From Arthrobacter sp. OAP107 (GTDB lineage Bacteria > Actinomycetota > Actinomycetes > Actinomycetales > Micrococcaceae), in the NCBI RefSeq assembly GCF_040546765.1, contig NZ_JBEPOK010000001.1:2294001-2358000 (forward strand): a DNA stretch of 64,000 nt, given 5' to 3'. Positions 49,909 through 59,597 of the stretch are shown piece by piece. Every line of letters starts with the position of its first letter. Positions within the stretch are counted from its first letter, which is position 1. Under the pieces are notes generated by a model. The model did not search any database. It was not told the DNA's origin and worked only from the letters and a program-made list of their open reading frames with translations. The translations under genes and the position numbers were made by a program.

Positions 49909-50852
49909 CCCATGAGCGGCAAGCCGACGAACGGGTCGACCGCCAGCGCGATGAAGAGCAGCGTCAGGTAGCTTATGGAACCGTGGAAGACCTTCATGGC
50001 GCCCTTGTCGGAGAGGTCTCCGCCCTGCGCACGGTTGTAGAGCGCATGGGACTCGTACAGGAACCAGGCGCCAGCCAGCACGGCAACGGCGGTGTAGACC
50101 CAGCCCGCGTTGCCGGCCGGGATCATGAGCAGCGAGCAAGCCACCATGGCCCAGGCATACAGGACCACCTGCACGGACACGACCTTGGCGCCGGCAATGG
50201 CACCGAGCATCGGCACGTTGGCGTTGCGGTAGTCCTCGCCGTAACGCATGGACAGCGGCCAGTAGTGCGGCGGGGTCCAGAGGAAGATCACCATGAAGAG
50301 GACGATGGCCGGCCACTCGACGGTGTTGGTGACGGCGGACCAGGCGATCAGTACAGGGAAACACCCGGCGGCGCCGCCCCAGACGATGTTCTGTGCCGTG
50401 CGGCGCTTGAGGATCATCGTGTAAATGACCACATAGAAAACGATGGCGCCGAGTCCGAGCCACGCGGAGAGCGGGTTCGCACCGAACCAGAGGATGGCGA
50501 TGGCCGCAGCTCCCAGCAGCCACGCAAAGATGAGGGCCTCGCGCGGCGTGACTTCGCCGGTCACCAGGGGGCGCTTCTCGGTGCGGTGCATCAGCTTGTC
50601 GATGTCGCGGTCGATGTAGCAGTTGAAGGCACCGGCGCTGCCGGCTGCGAATGCGCCGCCGACGAGGGTGGCCATGATGAGGCCCAGCGAGGGGAAGCCG
50701 CGCTGCGCGTAGATCATGGTGGGCAGGGTGCTGACCAGCAGGAGTTCAATGACCCTGGGCTTGGTGAGTGCAAGGTACGCCTTCGCCTTGCGGGCTAGTC
50801 CGGCTCTTCCGTGGACCCGGGAAGAGGTCAGCGGCGTATCTGTTGTGCTCAC
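49905..50852 (-). CDS. ctaB: Protoheme IX farnesyltransferase (heme O synthase)
   Basis: 315 residues, UbiA superfamily, about nine membrane segments. The first Asp-rich motif appears as NCYIDRDIDKLMHRTEKRPL near residues 77-96, and the second region as YTMILKRRTAQNIVWGGAAG near 144-163. Start MSTTDTPLTSSRVHGRAGLA. Converts heme B to heme O, the substrate of CtaA. Divergent from tkt, across a 508-bp gap. Confidence 0.93.
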   Translation of the reverse strand: MSTTDTPLTSSRVHGRAGLARKAKAYLALTKPRVIELLLVSTLPTMIYAQRGFPSLGLIMATLVGGAFAAGSAGAFNCYIDRDIDKLMHRTEKRPLVTGEVTPREALIFAWLLGAAAIAILWFGANPLSAWLGLGAIVFYVVIYTMILKRRTAQNIVWGGAAGCFPVLIAWSAVTNTVEWPAIVLFMVIFLWTPPHYWPLSMRYGEDYRNANVPMLGAIAGAKVVSVQVVLYAWAMVACSLLMIPAGNAGWVYTAVAVLAGAWFLYESHALYNRAQGGDLSDKGAMKVFHGSISYLTLLFIALAVDPFVGLPLMG

Positions 50853-51360
50853 GTGGCAGTCACTCTGTTTCTGTCTGGCTGTTTATCTGATCGGCCGCTC
50901 TGGACACGCGGTCCGGACCGATCCCTCAACGGCGGCTGGCGGGGCTGTCGTGTGCGCAGTGGAACCCGCCCTGTCCGCCGGTGGCCTCCCGATATCATAC
51001 CGCGGTCCCGCATGGATCGTTGGCATCGGCGTGTGACGGCAAATCACTGAAAATGATTCGTTCGTGCTTGCTTCAATCACATTAACGCAGCCTCACGGCA
51101 CGGATGATTCACAAAAGAGAAATTGCGTCCAACTGGTGAGATTTTGGCCGCCCGAAGTGTGGAATAGAGCTAAGCTGTCTGCAGATCAGCGCACACTGGA
51201 AGACGGGCTAGAAACCGCATTCCAGACCGTCCGGCGACTGAATGAAGATCAACGTTTCAATGGTGAACGGCTGGTAGGCACGAAATGCAGCGGGCACCAA
51301 TTATGCCCTGCCGCTGTGTGTTCTTATCGCTGCCGTTAACACAGAGAGGGGCCCGGTTAC
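50853..51360. other. Divergent promoter region of ctaB and tkt
   Basis: 508 bp without an accepted gene. AT-richer than its flanks from about 51020 to 51330. Possible tkt promoter elements (TTGCGT near 51124 and GGAATAGAG near 51161) are too weak to assign. No hairpin or repeat was recognised. Confidence 0.4.
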
Positions 51361-53487
51361 GTGGCACATTTGAAAGAGCAAGAACTGACTTGGACCGACC
51401 TCGACCAGCGCGCCGTTGACACTGTGCGCGTCCTGGCCGCCGACGCCGTCGAGAAGGTGGGCAACGGCCACCCCGGCACCGCGATGAGCCTGGCGCCGGC
51501 CGCCTACCTTCTGTTCCAGAAGCTGATGCGGCACGACCCGGCGAACCCGGACTGGATCGGCCGCGACCGCTTCATCCTCTCCCCCGGCCACACTTCCCTG
51601 ACGCTTTACATCCAGCTGTTCCTCTCCGGCTACGGCCTGGAACTGAAGGACCTGGAAGCTCTGCGCACCTGGGGCTCGCTGACCCCGGGCCACCCGGAGT
51701 ACAAGCACACCGCCGGCGTTGAGATCACCACCGGCCCGCTGGGCCAGGGCCTCGCCTCCTCGGTCGGCTTCGCATACTCGCAGCGCCGCCAGCGCGGCCT
51801 GTTCGACGCCGATGCTCCCGCCGGCGAGAGCCCGTTCGACCACACCATTTGGGTCATCGCGTCCGACGGCGACCTCCAGGAAGGCGTGACCTCCGAGGCT
51901 TCTTCCCTCGCCGGCCACCAGGAGCTTGGCAACCTCGTGGTCATCTACGATGAGAACCACATCTCCATCGAGGACGACACCGACATCGCCTTCACCGAGG
52001 ACGTCCTGAAGCGCTACGAAGCCTACGGCTGGCACACCCAGCGCGTTGACTGGACCAAGACCGGCGACTACAAGGAAGACGTCCAGGAGCTCTACTCGGC
52101 CCTGCTGGCCGCCAAGGCGGAAACCTCGAAGCCGTCCATCATTTCGCTGCGCACCATCATCGGCTACCCGGCCCCGAAGAAGCAGAACACCGGCAAGATC
52201 CACGGTTCAGCCCTGGGTTCGGAAGAAGTGGCAGCGCTGAAGAACGTCCTCGGCTTTGACCCCGAGAAGTCCTTCGAGGTGGACGAGGACGTGCTGGCCC
52301 ACGCCCGTGCCGTCGTCGACCGCGGTGCCCACGCACGCAAGGAATGGGAAGAGTCCTTCTCCGCCTGGCAGTCCGCCAACCCGGAAGCTGCCGCCCTGCT
52401 GGAGCGCGTCGAGGCCCGCCAGCTCCCCGCCGAGCTCGACGGCGCCCTGCCGGTCTTCCCGGCCGGCAAGGATGTTTCCACCCGCGCTGCGTCCGGCAAG
52501 GTCCTGAACGCCATCGGCCCGGTCATGCCGGAACTCTGGGGCGGCTCGGCCGACCTCGCCGAGTCCAACAACACCACGATCGAAGGCTCGCCGTCGTTCG
52601 TTCCTGCAGGGAAGCAGACCACCGCCTGGTCCGGCAACCCGTACGGCCGCGTCCTGCACTTCGGTATCCGTGAGCACGCCGCAGCCTCGATCGTGAACGG
52701 CATCAGCCTGCACGGCAAGACCCGCGCATTCTCCGGCACGTTCCTGATCTTCAGCGACTACCAGCGTCCCGCCATCCGCCTCGGCGCCCTCATGGGCGTG
52801 CCGTCCCTGTATGTCTGGACGCACGACTCCATCGGCCTGGGCGAGGACGGCCCGACGCACCAGCCGGTGGAGCAGCTCGCCTCGCTGCGTGCGATCGTCG
52901 GCCTCGACGTCGTCCGTCCGGGCGATGCCAATGAGGTCGCGGCAGCGTGGAAGACCATGCTGGAAAACCACGAGAACCCGGCCGGCATTGTCCTGACCCG
53001 CCAGAACATCCCCACCTACGAGCGTGGCGAGGGCGCGGCCGAGGGTGACACCTTCGGTTCGACTGCTGGCGTTGCCAAGGGCGGCTACGTGCTGGCCGAG
53101 GCGTCCAAGGACGGCAAGACCGTGGACGCGCAGGTCATCCTGATCGGCACCGGCTCCGAGGTCCAGCTGGCTGTCGAGGCCCGCGAGGCACTCCAGGCCG
53201 AAGGCATCGCCACCCGCGTGGTGTCCATGCCGTGTGTCGAGTGGTTCAACAAGCAGGACGCCGCCTACCGCGAGGCAGTCCTGCCCGCAGCGGTCAAGGC
53301 CCGCGTGTCCGTCGAAGCGGGACTTGCCCTTGGCTGGAAGGAATTCGTCGGCGACGCCGGCCGCTCCGTCAGCCTCGAGCACTACGGCGCCTCGGCAGAC
53401 TACAAGCGCCTCTTCCAGGAATTCGGCATCACGGCAGAAGCAGTTGCCGCCGCCGCCAAGGATTCCCTCGCCGGACTCCAGTCCTGA
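51361..53487 (+). CDS. tkt: Transketolase
   Basis: 708 residues from GTG 51361. ThDP-binding motif SDGDLQEGVTSEASSLAGHQ near residues 166-185 with Asn in YDENHISIEDD, N-terminal NGHPGTAMSLAPAAYLLFQK near 34-53, and the second half with FGIREHAAASIVNGISLHGK near 436-455 and HDSIGLGEDGPTHQPVEQ near 489-506. Transfers two-carbon units in the pentose-phosphate pathway. First gene of a six-gene rightward operon. Confidence 0.95.
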   Translation: MAHLKEQELTWTDLDQRAVDTVRVLAADAVEKVGNGHPGTAMSLAPAAYLLFQKLMRHDPANPDWIGRDRFILSPGHTSLTLYIQLFLSGYGLELKDLEALRTWGSLTPGHPEYKHTAGVEITTGPLGQGLASSVGFAYSQRRQRGLFDADAPAGESPFDHTIWVIASDGDLQEGVTSEASSLAGHQELGNLVVIYDENHISIEDDTDIAFTEDVLKRYEAYGWHTQRVDWTKTGDYKEDVQELYSALLAAKAETSKPSIISLRTIIGYPAPKKQNTGKIHGSALGSEEVAALKNVLGFDPEKSFEVDEDVLAHARAVVDRGAHARKEWEESFSAWQSANPEAAALLERVEARQLPAELDGALPVFPAGKDVSTRAASGKVLNAIGPVMPELWGGSADLAESNNTTIEGSPSFVPAGKQTTAWSGNPYGRVLHFGIREHAAASIVNGISLHGKTRAFSGTFLIFSDYQRPAIRLGALMGVPSLYVWTHDSIGLGEDGPTHQPVEQLASLRAIVGLDVVRPGDANEVAAAWKTMLENHENPAGIVLTRQNIPTYERGEGAAEGDTFGSTAGVAKGGYVLAEASKDGKTVDAQVILIGTGSEVQLAVEAREALQAEGIATRVVSMPCVEWFNKQDAAYREAVLPAAVKARVSVEAGLALGWKEFVGDAGRSVSLEHYGASADYKRLFQEFGITAEAVAAAAKDSLAGLQS

Positions 53488-53516
53488 CAGCACCCCACAG
53501 TTCAAGGAGATTAGAA

Positions 53517-54635
53517 ATGACTAGCACTCCCACCCAGCAGCTTTCCGACGCCGGTGTTTCCATCTGGCTCGATGACCTCTCCCGCGGCCGCCTGAAGACC
53601 GGCACGCTGCAGAAGCTGATCGAAGAGAAGAACGTTGTGGGTGTCACCACGAACCCCAGCATCTTCCACGCCGCCATCACCACCGGGCACGACTACGACG
53701 CCACCATCGCGGCCCAGGCCGCTGCCGGCGCCTCCATCGAAGAGACCATCTTCGAAATCACGACGACGGACGTCGCCGACGCCTGCGACCTCTTCGCCCC
53801 GGTTGCCGCCGCCACCAAGGGTGTGGACGGCCGCGTCTCCATCGAGGTGGACCCCCGCCTCGCCTGGGACACTGCCGGAACGATCGCCGAGGCCAAGCAC
53901 CTGTACAAGAAGGTCAACCGCGACAACGTCCACATCAAGATCCCTGCAACGCTTGAGGGCCTGGAAGCCATCACGGCCACCCTGGCTGAGGGCATCAGCG
54001 TCAACGTGACCCTGATCTTCTCGCTGGAGCGCTACCGCGCCGTCATCAACGCCTTCCAGAGCGGTCTGGAGCAGGCCAAGGACAACGGCCACGACCTCTC
54101 CAAGATCCACTCCGTCGCCTCGTTCTTCGTGTCCCGCGTGGACACCGAGATCGACAAGCGACTGGACGCGATCGGCACCGAGGAAGCCAAGGCCCTCAAG
54201 GGCAAGGCCGGCGTCGCCAACGCCCGCCTCGCCTACCAGGTCTACGAGGAGCTCTTCTCCACCGAACGCTGGGCTGTGCTGGCCGAAGCCGGCGCCCTGC
54301 CGCAGCGCCCGCTGTGGGCCTCCACCGGCGTGAAGGACCCGGCCTACCCGGACACCCTGTACGTCACGGAGCTCGTTGCCCCCGGCGTAGTCAACACCAT
54401 GCCGGAGAAGACCCTGGACGCCACGTTCGACCACGGCGTGGTCACCGGTGACACCATCACCGGCGGCTACGATGAAGCGAACGCCACCCTCAACGCCCTC
54501 GACGCGCTCGGCGTGTCCTACAACGAGGTCGTCGCCCTGCTGGAATCCGAAGGCCTGGACAAGTTTGTGGCCAGCTGGAAGGAACTGCTGGCCGACGTTG
54601 AAGGCGCTCTCGCCACCGCACGGAAGGCTTCCTAA
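53517..54635 (+). CDS. tal: Transaldolase
   Basis: 372 residues from ATG 53517, behind AAGGAGATT. Actinobacterial-type transaldolase: GVSIWLDDLSRGRLKTGTLQ near residues 12-31, VVGVTTNPSIFHAAI near 40-54, Schiff-base Lys in NVHIKIPATLEGLEAI near 138-153, and SVASFFVSRVDTEIDKRLDA near 198-217. Only 29 bp after tkt. Confidence 0.94.
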   Translation: MTSTPTQQLSDAGVSIWLDDLSRGRLKTGTLQKLIEEKNVVGVTTNPSIFHAAITTGHDYDATIAAQAAAGASIEETIFEITTTDVADACDLFAPVAAATKGVDGRVSIEVDPRLAWDTAGTIAEAKHLYKKVNRDNVHIKIPATLEGLEAITATLAEGISVNVTLIFSLERYRAVINAFQSGLEQAKDNGHDLSKIHSVASFFVSRVDTEIDKRLDAIGTEEAKALKGKAGVANARLAYQVYEELFSTERWAVLAEAGALPQRPLWASTGVKDPAYPDTLYVTELVAPGVVNTMPEKTLDATFDHGVVTGDTITGGYDEANATLNALDALGVSYNEVVALLESEGLDKFVASWKELLADVEGALATARKAS

Positions 54636-54641
54636 CCCAAC

Positions 54642-56276
54642 ATGAGCACACTCAGCTACGACGCCACCGGTGCCGCCCGGAAGGCTCTTGAGCAGCACCT
54701 GCCCGCCCTCGTGGAAGACCGGGTTGCCACCCGGATCTTCGCCAAGGACCACACCCTGTGGGGTCCGGATGCGGAAGCCGAGTCGGCCATCCGCCTGGGC
54801 TGGGTCGAGGCGGCCACCGTCTCCCGGTCCCTGGTGGACGGCATCCTGGAACTCCGGGATGCCCTAAAGGCCGAGGGGGTGACCCGGATTGTCCTGTGCG
54901 GCATGGGCGGGTCCTCCCTCGCTCCTGAAGTGATTGCCGGCACCGCTGGCGTCGAGCTGACTGTGCTGGACAGCACCGACCCCGAACAGGTCGGTGCTGC
55001 CCTCGCGGAACGTCTGGAGGAAACCGCGATCGTGGTGTCCTCGAAGTCCGGTTCAACCCTGGAAACCGATTCGCAGCGCCGGATCTTTGAGCACGCCTTC
55101 ACCGAGGCCGGCCTCGACGCCAAGAGCCGGATCATCGTTGTCACCGATCCGGGGTCCCCGCTGGACAAGGCGTCCCGGGACGCCGGTTACCGGGCCGTGT
55201 TCAACGCGGACCCGAACGTGGGCGGCCGCTACTCGGCCCTGACGGCCTTCGGCCTGGTCCCCTCCGGCCTGGCCGGGGTGGACATCGCGGCCCTGCTGGA
55301 CGAGGCAGAGGAAGCCGCCGAGATCCTGAACGAGGACGCACCCGAGAACATCGGGCTGGTCCTGGGTGCCACCCTGGGCGGCACCAACCCGCTGCGGAAC
55401 AAGGTGGTCATCGCGGAGGACGGCTCCGGCATCGTCGGCTTCGCTGACTGGGCCGAACAGCTCATCGCCGAATCCACGGGCAAGCTGGGCACCGGCATCC
55501 TGCCGGTGGTCGCCGGGCCGGACGCCCCGGAGGTCACCTCCGGCGCCGAAGATGTCCTGGTGGTCCGCCTCGTGAACCCGGATGCCGACGTCGAACTCGG
55601 CGAGAACGAAGTTGCGATTGCCGGGGGCCTCGCCTCGCAGATGATGGTCTGGGAATTCGCCACCGCCGTCGCCGGGCGCCTGCTGGGCATCAACCCGTTT
55701 GACCAGCCCGACGTCGAAGCCGCCAAGGTGGCTGCCCGCGGTCTGCTGGACGCGCAGCCGGAACCGACGCCGGCTGCTTTCGTTGACGGTGCCATCGAGG
55801 TCCGCGGCGGCGACTGGCTGGGCAAGGCTTCCACTGCAGAGGGCGCCGTAAAGGCACTGCTGGACACACTCGAGGCCGACAGCTACCTGAGCGTCCAGGC
55901 CTACTTCGACCGCCTGGCCTACGCGCCGCTTGAGGGCGTCCGGGACGACCTCGCCGCCGTGAGCGGCCGTCCGGTCACCTTCGGCTGGGGACCCCGGTTC
56001 CTGCACTCCACCGGCCAGTTCCACAAGGGCGGCCCCGCCATCGGTGTCTTCCTGCAGGTCACGGCGGCGTCCGCGCAGGACCTCGCGATTCCGGAGCGTC
56101 CGTTCACCTTCGGCGAGCTGATCGCGGCCCAGGCCGCCGGCGACGCCCAGGTCCTCAGCGAGCACGGCCGGCCCGTGCTGCGCCTGCACCTGACCGACCG
56201 GGCAGCGGGCGTGGCCCAGCTGCAGGAGATTGTTTCGTCGCTGGCCGCCACGGCAGCATCCGCCACTGAGAGCTAA
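54642..56276 (+). CDS. pgi: Glucose-6-phosphate isomerase
   Basis: 544 residues, of the SIS-domain type found in actinobacterial pentose-phosphate operons. VLCGMGGSSLAPEVIAGTAG near residues 85-104, VVSSKSGSTLETDSQRRIFE near 130-149, and a C-terminal half with FGWGPRFLHSTGQFHKGGPA near 447-466. Starts ATG 6 bp after tal. Interconverts glucose-6-P and fructose-6-P, linking zwf to the non-oxidative branch. Confidence 0.92.
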   Translation: MSTLSYDATGAARKALEQHLPALVEDRVATRIFAKDHTLWGPDAEAESAIRLGWVEAATVSRSLVDGILELRDALKAEGVTRIVLCGMGGSSLAPEVIAGTAGVELTVLDSTDPEQVGAALAERLEETAIVVSSKSGSTLETDSQRRIFEHAFTEAGLDAKSRIIVVTDPGSPLDKASRDAGYRAVFNADPNVGGRYSALTAFGLVPSGLAGVDIAALLDEAEEAAEILNEDAPENIGLVLGATLGGTNPLRNKVVIAEDGSGIVGFADWAEQLIAESTGKLGTGILPVVAGPDAPEVTSGAEDVLVVRLVNPDADVELGENEVAIAGGLASQMMVWEFATAVAGRLLGINPFDQPDVEAAKVAARGLLDAQPEPTPAAFVDGAIEVRGGDWLGKASTAEGAVKALLDTLEADSYLSVQAYFDRLAYAPLEGVRDDLAAVSGRPVTFGWGPRFLHSTGQFHKGGPAIGVFLQVTAASAQDLAIPERPFTFGELIAAQAAGDAQVLSEHGRPVLRLHLTDRAAGVAQLQEIVSSLAATAASATES

Positions 56277-56291
56277 GGCACCGATTCCACC

Positions 56292-57851
56292 ATGCCAGAT
56301 ACTTTGAACGGCAAAAGGACAGCCAGCCGGTCCGGGAACCCCTTGCGGGACCCGCGGGACCGGCGGCTGAACCGGATTGCCGGACCGTCCTCGCTTGTGC
56401 TCTTCGGAGTCACCGGGGACCTTGCCCGTAAGAAGCTCATGCCCGCCGTGTATGACCTCGCCAACCGTGGCCTGCTGCCGCCGAGCTTCGCGCTGGTCGG
56501 TTTCGGCCGGCGGGACTGGGACAACGAGGACTTCGCCTCCGAGGTCAAGGACGCCGTGAAGTCCTACGCCCGGACCCCGTTCGATGAGGCGGTCTGGAAC
56601 CAGCTCTCCGAGGGCATCCGGTTCGTGCAGGGCGCGTTCGACGACGATGCCGCGTTTGAGCGGCTCGGCGAGACGATCAAGGAACTCGACGAGAACCGCG
56701 GCACCCGCGGGAACCACGCGTTCTACCTGTCGATCCCGCCGAAGGCGTTTGAGCAGGTCTGCCGGCAGCTGTCCAAGCATGGCCTGGCGCAGGCCGAGGG
56801 CGAGAAGTGGCGCCGGGTGGTGATCGAGAAGCCGTTCGGCCACGACCTCGAATCCGCACGGCAACTCAATGACATTGTCGAGTCGGTGTTCCCGCAGGAC
56901 GCGGTGTTCCGGATCGACCACTACCTGGGCAAGGAGACGGTCCAGAACATCCTGGCGCTGCGCTTCGCGAACCAGCTGTTCGAGCCGCTCTGGAACGCGA
57001 ACTACGTGGACCACGTGCAGATCACCATGGCCGAGGACATCGGCACCGGCGGCCGGGCAGGGTATTACGACGGCGTGGGCGCGGCCCGGGACGTGATCCA
57101 GAACCACCTGCTGCAGCTGCTGGCCCTGACAGCGATGGAGGAACCCATCTCCTTCAACGCCGATGACCTGCGCGCGGAGAAGGAAAAGGTCCTGGCCGCG
57201 GTCAGGCTCCCCGAAGACCTGTCCACGCATTCGGCCCGCGGGCAGTTCGCCGGCGGCTGGCAGGGCGGGGAGCAGGTTCAGGGGTACCTGGAGGAAGAGG
57301 GCATCCCGGCGGACTCGACCACCGAAACGTATGCCGCGATCCGGGTGGATATCAATACCCGCCGCTGGTCCGGGGTGCCGTTCTACCTGCGGGCCGGCAA
57401 GCGGCTCGGACGCCGCGTGACGGAGATCGCGGTGGTGTTCAAGCGGGCACCGAACCTGCTCTTCCGGGACCACAGCGACGACGATTTCGGGCAGAACGCG
57501 GTAGTGATCCGGGTCCAGCCCGACGAGGGCGCCACGATCCGGTTCGGGTCCAAGGTCCCCGGCACGCAGATGGAAGTCCGGGACGTGACCATGGACTTTG
57601 GCTACGGGCACTCGTTCACCGAGTCCAGCCCCGAAGCCTACGAGCGGCTGATCCTGGACGTGCTCCTGGGCGAGCCGCCGCTGTTCCCGCGGCACGAGGA
57701 AGTGGAGCTGTCCTGGAAGATCCTGGACCCCTTCGAAGAGTACTGGGCCGGCCTGGGCGAACAGCCCGAGCCGTACGCGCCCGGAAGCTGGGGCCCGGCC
57801 TCGGCTGACGAGCTGCTCGCCCGCGACGGACGCACCTGGAGAAGGCCATGA
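56292..57851 (+). CDS. zwf: Glucose-6-phosphate dehydrogenase
   Basis: 519 residues. NADP site LVLFGVTGDLARKKLMPAVY near residues 34-53, substrate and catalytic motif RIDHYLGKETVQNILALRFA near 207-226 with the His-Tyr-Leu-Gly-Lys block, and EKPFGHD near 180. First enzyme of the oxidative pentose-phosphate pathway. Its stop overlaps the opcA start (ATGA). Confidence 0.95.
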   Translation: MPDTLNGKRTASRSGNPLRDPRDRRLNRIAGPSSLVLFGVTGDLARKKLMPAVYDLANRGLLPPSFALVGFGRRDWDNEDFASEVKDAVKSYARTPFDEAVWNQLSEGIRFVQGAFDDDAAFERLGETIKELDENRGTRGNHAFYLSIPPKAFEQVCRQLSKHGLAQAEGEKWRRVVIEKPFGHDLESARQLNDIVESVFPQDAVFRIDHYLGKETVQNILALRFANQLFEPLWNANYVDHVQITMAEDIGTGGRAGYYDGVGAARDVIQNHLLQLLALTAMEEPISFNADDLRAEKEKVLAAVRLPEDLSTHSARGQFAGGWQGGEQVQGYLEEEGIPADSTTETYAAIRVDINTRRWSGVPFYLRAGKRLGRRVTEIAVVFKRAPNLLFRDHSDDDFGQNAVVIRVQPDEGATIRFGSKVPGTQMEVRDVTMDFGYGHSFTESSPEAYERLILDVLLGEPPLFPRHEEVELSWKILDPFEEYWAGLGEQPEPYAPGSWGPASADELLARDGRTWRRP

Positions 57852-58789
57852 TCGTAGACCTGCCGAACACCACCACCTCGAACGTTTCCAAGAAGATCCA
57901 GTCCCTGCGCGAGCAGGGCGGCGTGATCGCCCTGGGCCGGGTCCTGACCCTCGTGGTGGTCACCAAGTCCGGGCTCGAGGAAGAAGCGATCGAGGCGGCC
58001 AACGAGGCCAGCCGCGAACACCCCTGCCGGATCATCGTGCTCGCCGACGCCGGCTCGTCCGCGCCCAACCGCCTCGACGCGCAGATCCGGGTCGGCGGCG
58101 ACGCCGGAGCCTCCGAGGTCATCGTGCTGCGGGGCTTCGGTGAGCTCGCCGAGGAAAGCGAGTCCCTGGTCGCCGCGCTGCTGCTGCCCGACGCTCCGAT
58201 CGTGGCCTGGTGGCCGCACGGTGCACCGAAAAACGCATCCGAAACCTCGATTGGCCGCATCGCGCACCGCAGGATCACCGACTCGGCGAACGAGGCCGAG
58301 CCGCAGGTGGCGCTGGAGAACATCCGGAACACCTACAAGGCCGGCGACACCGACCTCGCCTGGACCCGGCTGACGAACTGGCGCATCCAGCTCGCCGCCG
58401 TACTGGACCAGGCCGACTCCTCGCCCGTCACCGCCGTCGCGGTCGAAGGCGCCTCGGACTCGCCCAGCACCATCCTGCTCGCGGCCTGGCTGACCCTGTC
58501 CCTGGACGCCCCGGTCACGATCGTGGCGGACCCCGCAGGCACCGGCATCCGCCGCGTCCGGCTCACCCGCCCGGGCGGCGACGTCCAGCTCTTCCGCCCC
58601 GGACTCTCCATCGCCGAACTCACCCAGCCCGGCCAGCCCGCGCAACGGATCTCCCTGCCGCGCCGCAGCCTCCGCGACTGCCTCGCTGAGGAGCTCCGCC
58701 GCTTGGACCCCGACGAAGTATTCGGCGAAGTGATTACTATTGGACTGCCACGTACCAATCTAAGGAGTGTCCGTCCCAGTGAGCGCTGA
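57848..58789 (+). CDS. opcA: OpcA, glucose-6-phosphate dehydrogenase assembly protein
   Basis: 313 residues: MIVDLPNTTTSNVSKKIQSL at the start, LRGFGELAEESESLVAALLL near 94-113, and IVAWWPHGAPKNASETSIGR near 117-136. The Pro-Asp-x-Pro/Trp-Trp style is that of OpcA, needed for full Zwf activity in actinobacteria and cyanobacteria. Located directly after zwf with a 4-bp overlap. The end overlaps the pgl start. Confidence 0.92.
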   Translation: MIVDLPNTTTSNVSKKIQSLREQGGVIALGRVLTLVVVTKSGLEEEAIEAANEASREHPCRIIVLADAGSSAPNRLDAQIRVGGDAGASEVIVLRGFGELAEESESLVAALLLPDAPIVAWWPHGAPKNASETSIGRIAHRRITDSANEAEPQVALENIRNTYKAGDTDLAWTRLTNWRIQLAAVLDQADSSPVTAVAVEGASDSPSTILLAAWLTLSLDAPVTIVADPAGTGIRRVRLTRPGGDVQLFRPGLSIAELTQPGQPAQRISLPRRSLRDCLAEELRRLDPDEVFGEVITIGLPRTNLRSVRPSER

Positions 58790-59597
58790 GCCCAGAGTAA
58801 GCATCCATCCTGACTCTTCCGTACTCATGGCAGCCATTGCGGCCCGCCTGATCACCAAGCTCGTGGACGTGCAGGACCGATTCGGTGAAGCGACGGTGGT
58901 GCTAACCGGAGGCACGGTGGGCATCGGAACGCTGAAGGCCGTGGCCGATTCGCCGGCCGCGCCCGCGGTGGACTGGGCAAAGGTGAACTTTTGGTGGGGC
59001 GACGAGCGTTTCGTGGGCGCCCAGGACCCGGACCGCAATGCGGTCCAGGCCCAGGAAGCGCTCCTGAAGCACATCAATGTTGATCCCGCGCGCGTCCACG
59101 TGCCCGGGTCGACGGATGACTTCGGCTCACCGGAGGAGGCTGCAGAGGACTACGCACGCCGCCTCAGCGAGGCGGCAGCGGCCGAGCACGCCGCGGACGC
59201 TTCGGACGACCGCCCCGAGGAGCCGGGCCGGCTACCCCGGTTCGACGTCGTGCTGCTGGGCGTGGGTCCCGACGCGCACGTGGCGTCCCTGTTCCCGGAG
59301 CAGGGCGGCATCCGCGAGAAGCAGCTGACGGTGGTGGGGGTCCGCAACTCCCCCAAGCCGCCGCCCGAGCGCATCTCCCTGACCCTGCCGGCGATCAACA
59401 CCTCCGCTGAGGTGTGGATGGTGGTGGCAGGCGAGGACAAGGCCGGTGCCGTGGGCCTGGCCCTCGCCGGGGCCAATCCCGTGCAGGTGCCGGCGTCCGG
59501 TCCCGCGGGCCGGTCCCGGACGCTGTGGCTGATCGACGAAAACGCGGCCTCGCGCGTTCCTGAACAGCTAGTCAGGAAGGCGCCGGCCGGCTCTTAG
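58779..59597 (+). CDS. pgl: 6-phosphogluconolactonase
   Basis: 272 residues from GTG 58779, chosen because AAGGAG ends 11 bp upstream; the in-frame GTG at 58767 lies inside that ribosome site. SugarP_isomerase fold: VVLTGGTVGIGTLKAV near residues 42-57, FWWGDERFVGAQDPDRNAVQ near 71-90, and DVVLLGVGPDAHVASLFPEQ near 156-175. Last gene of the pentose-phosphate operon. Its 3' end overlaps the convergent rbpA gene by 30 bp. Confidence 0.92.
   Translation: MSAEPRVSIHPDSSVLMAAIAARLITKLVDVQDRFGEATVVLTGGTVGIGTLKAVADSPAAPAVDWAKVNFWWGDERFVGAQDPDRNAVQAQEALLKHINVDPARVHVPGSTDDFGSPEEAAEDYARRLSEAAAAEHAADASDDRPEEPGRLPRFDVVLLGVGPDAHVASLFPEQGGIREKQLTVVGVRNSPKPPPERISLTLPAINTSAEVWMVVAGEDKAGAVGLALAGANPVQVPASGPAGRSRTLWLIDENAASRVPEQLVRKAPAGS

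Noticed and set aside
53232..53516. Upstream extension of transaldolase by 95 residues
   Set aside because: It overlaps the end of tkt in another frame. The ATG at 53517 has AAGGAG and gives the usual family length.
55053..57695. 880-residue open frame on the minus strand across pgi and zwf
   Set aside because: It is antisense to two certain genes and consists of Arg/Gly/Val-rich text typical of open frames opposite high-GC codons.
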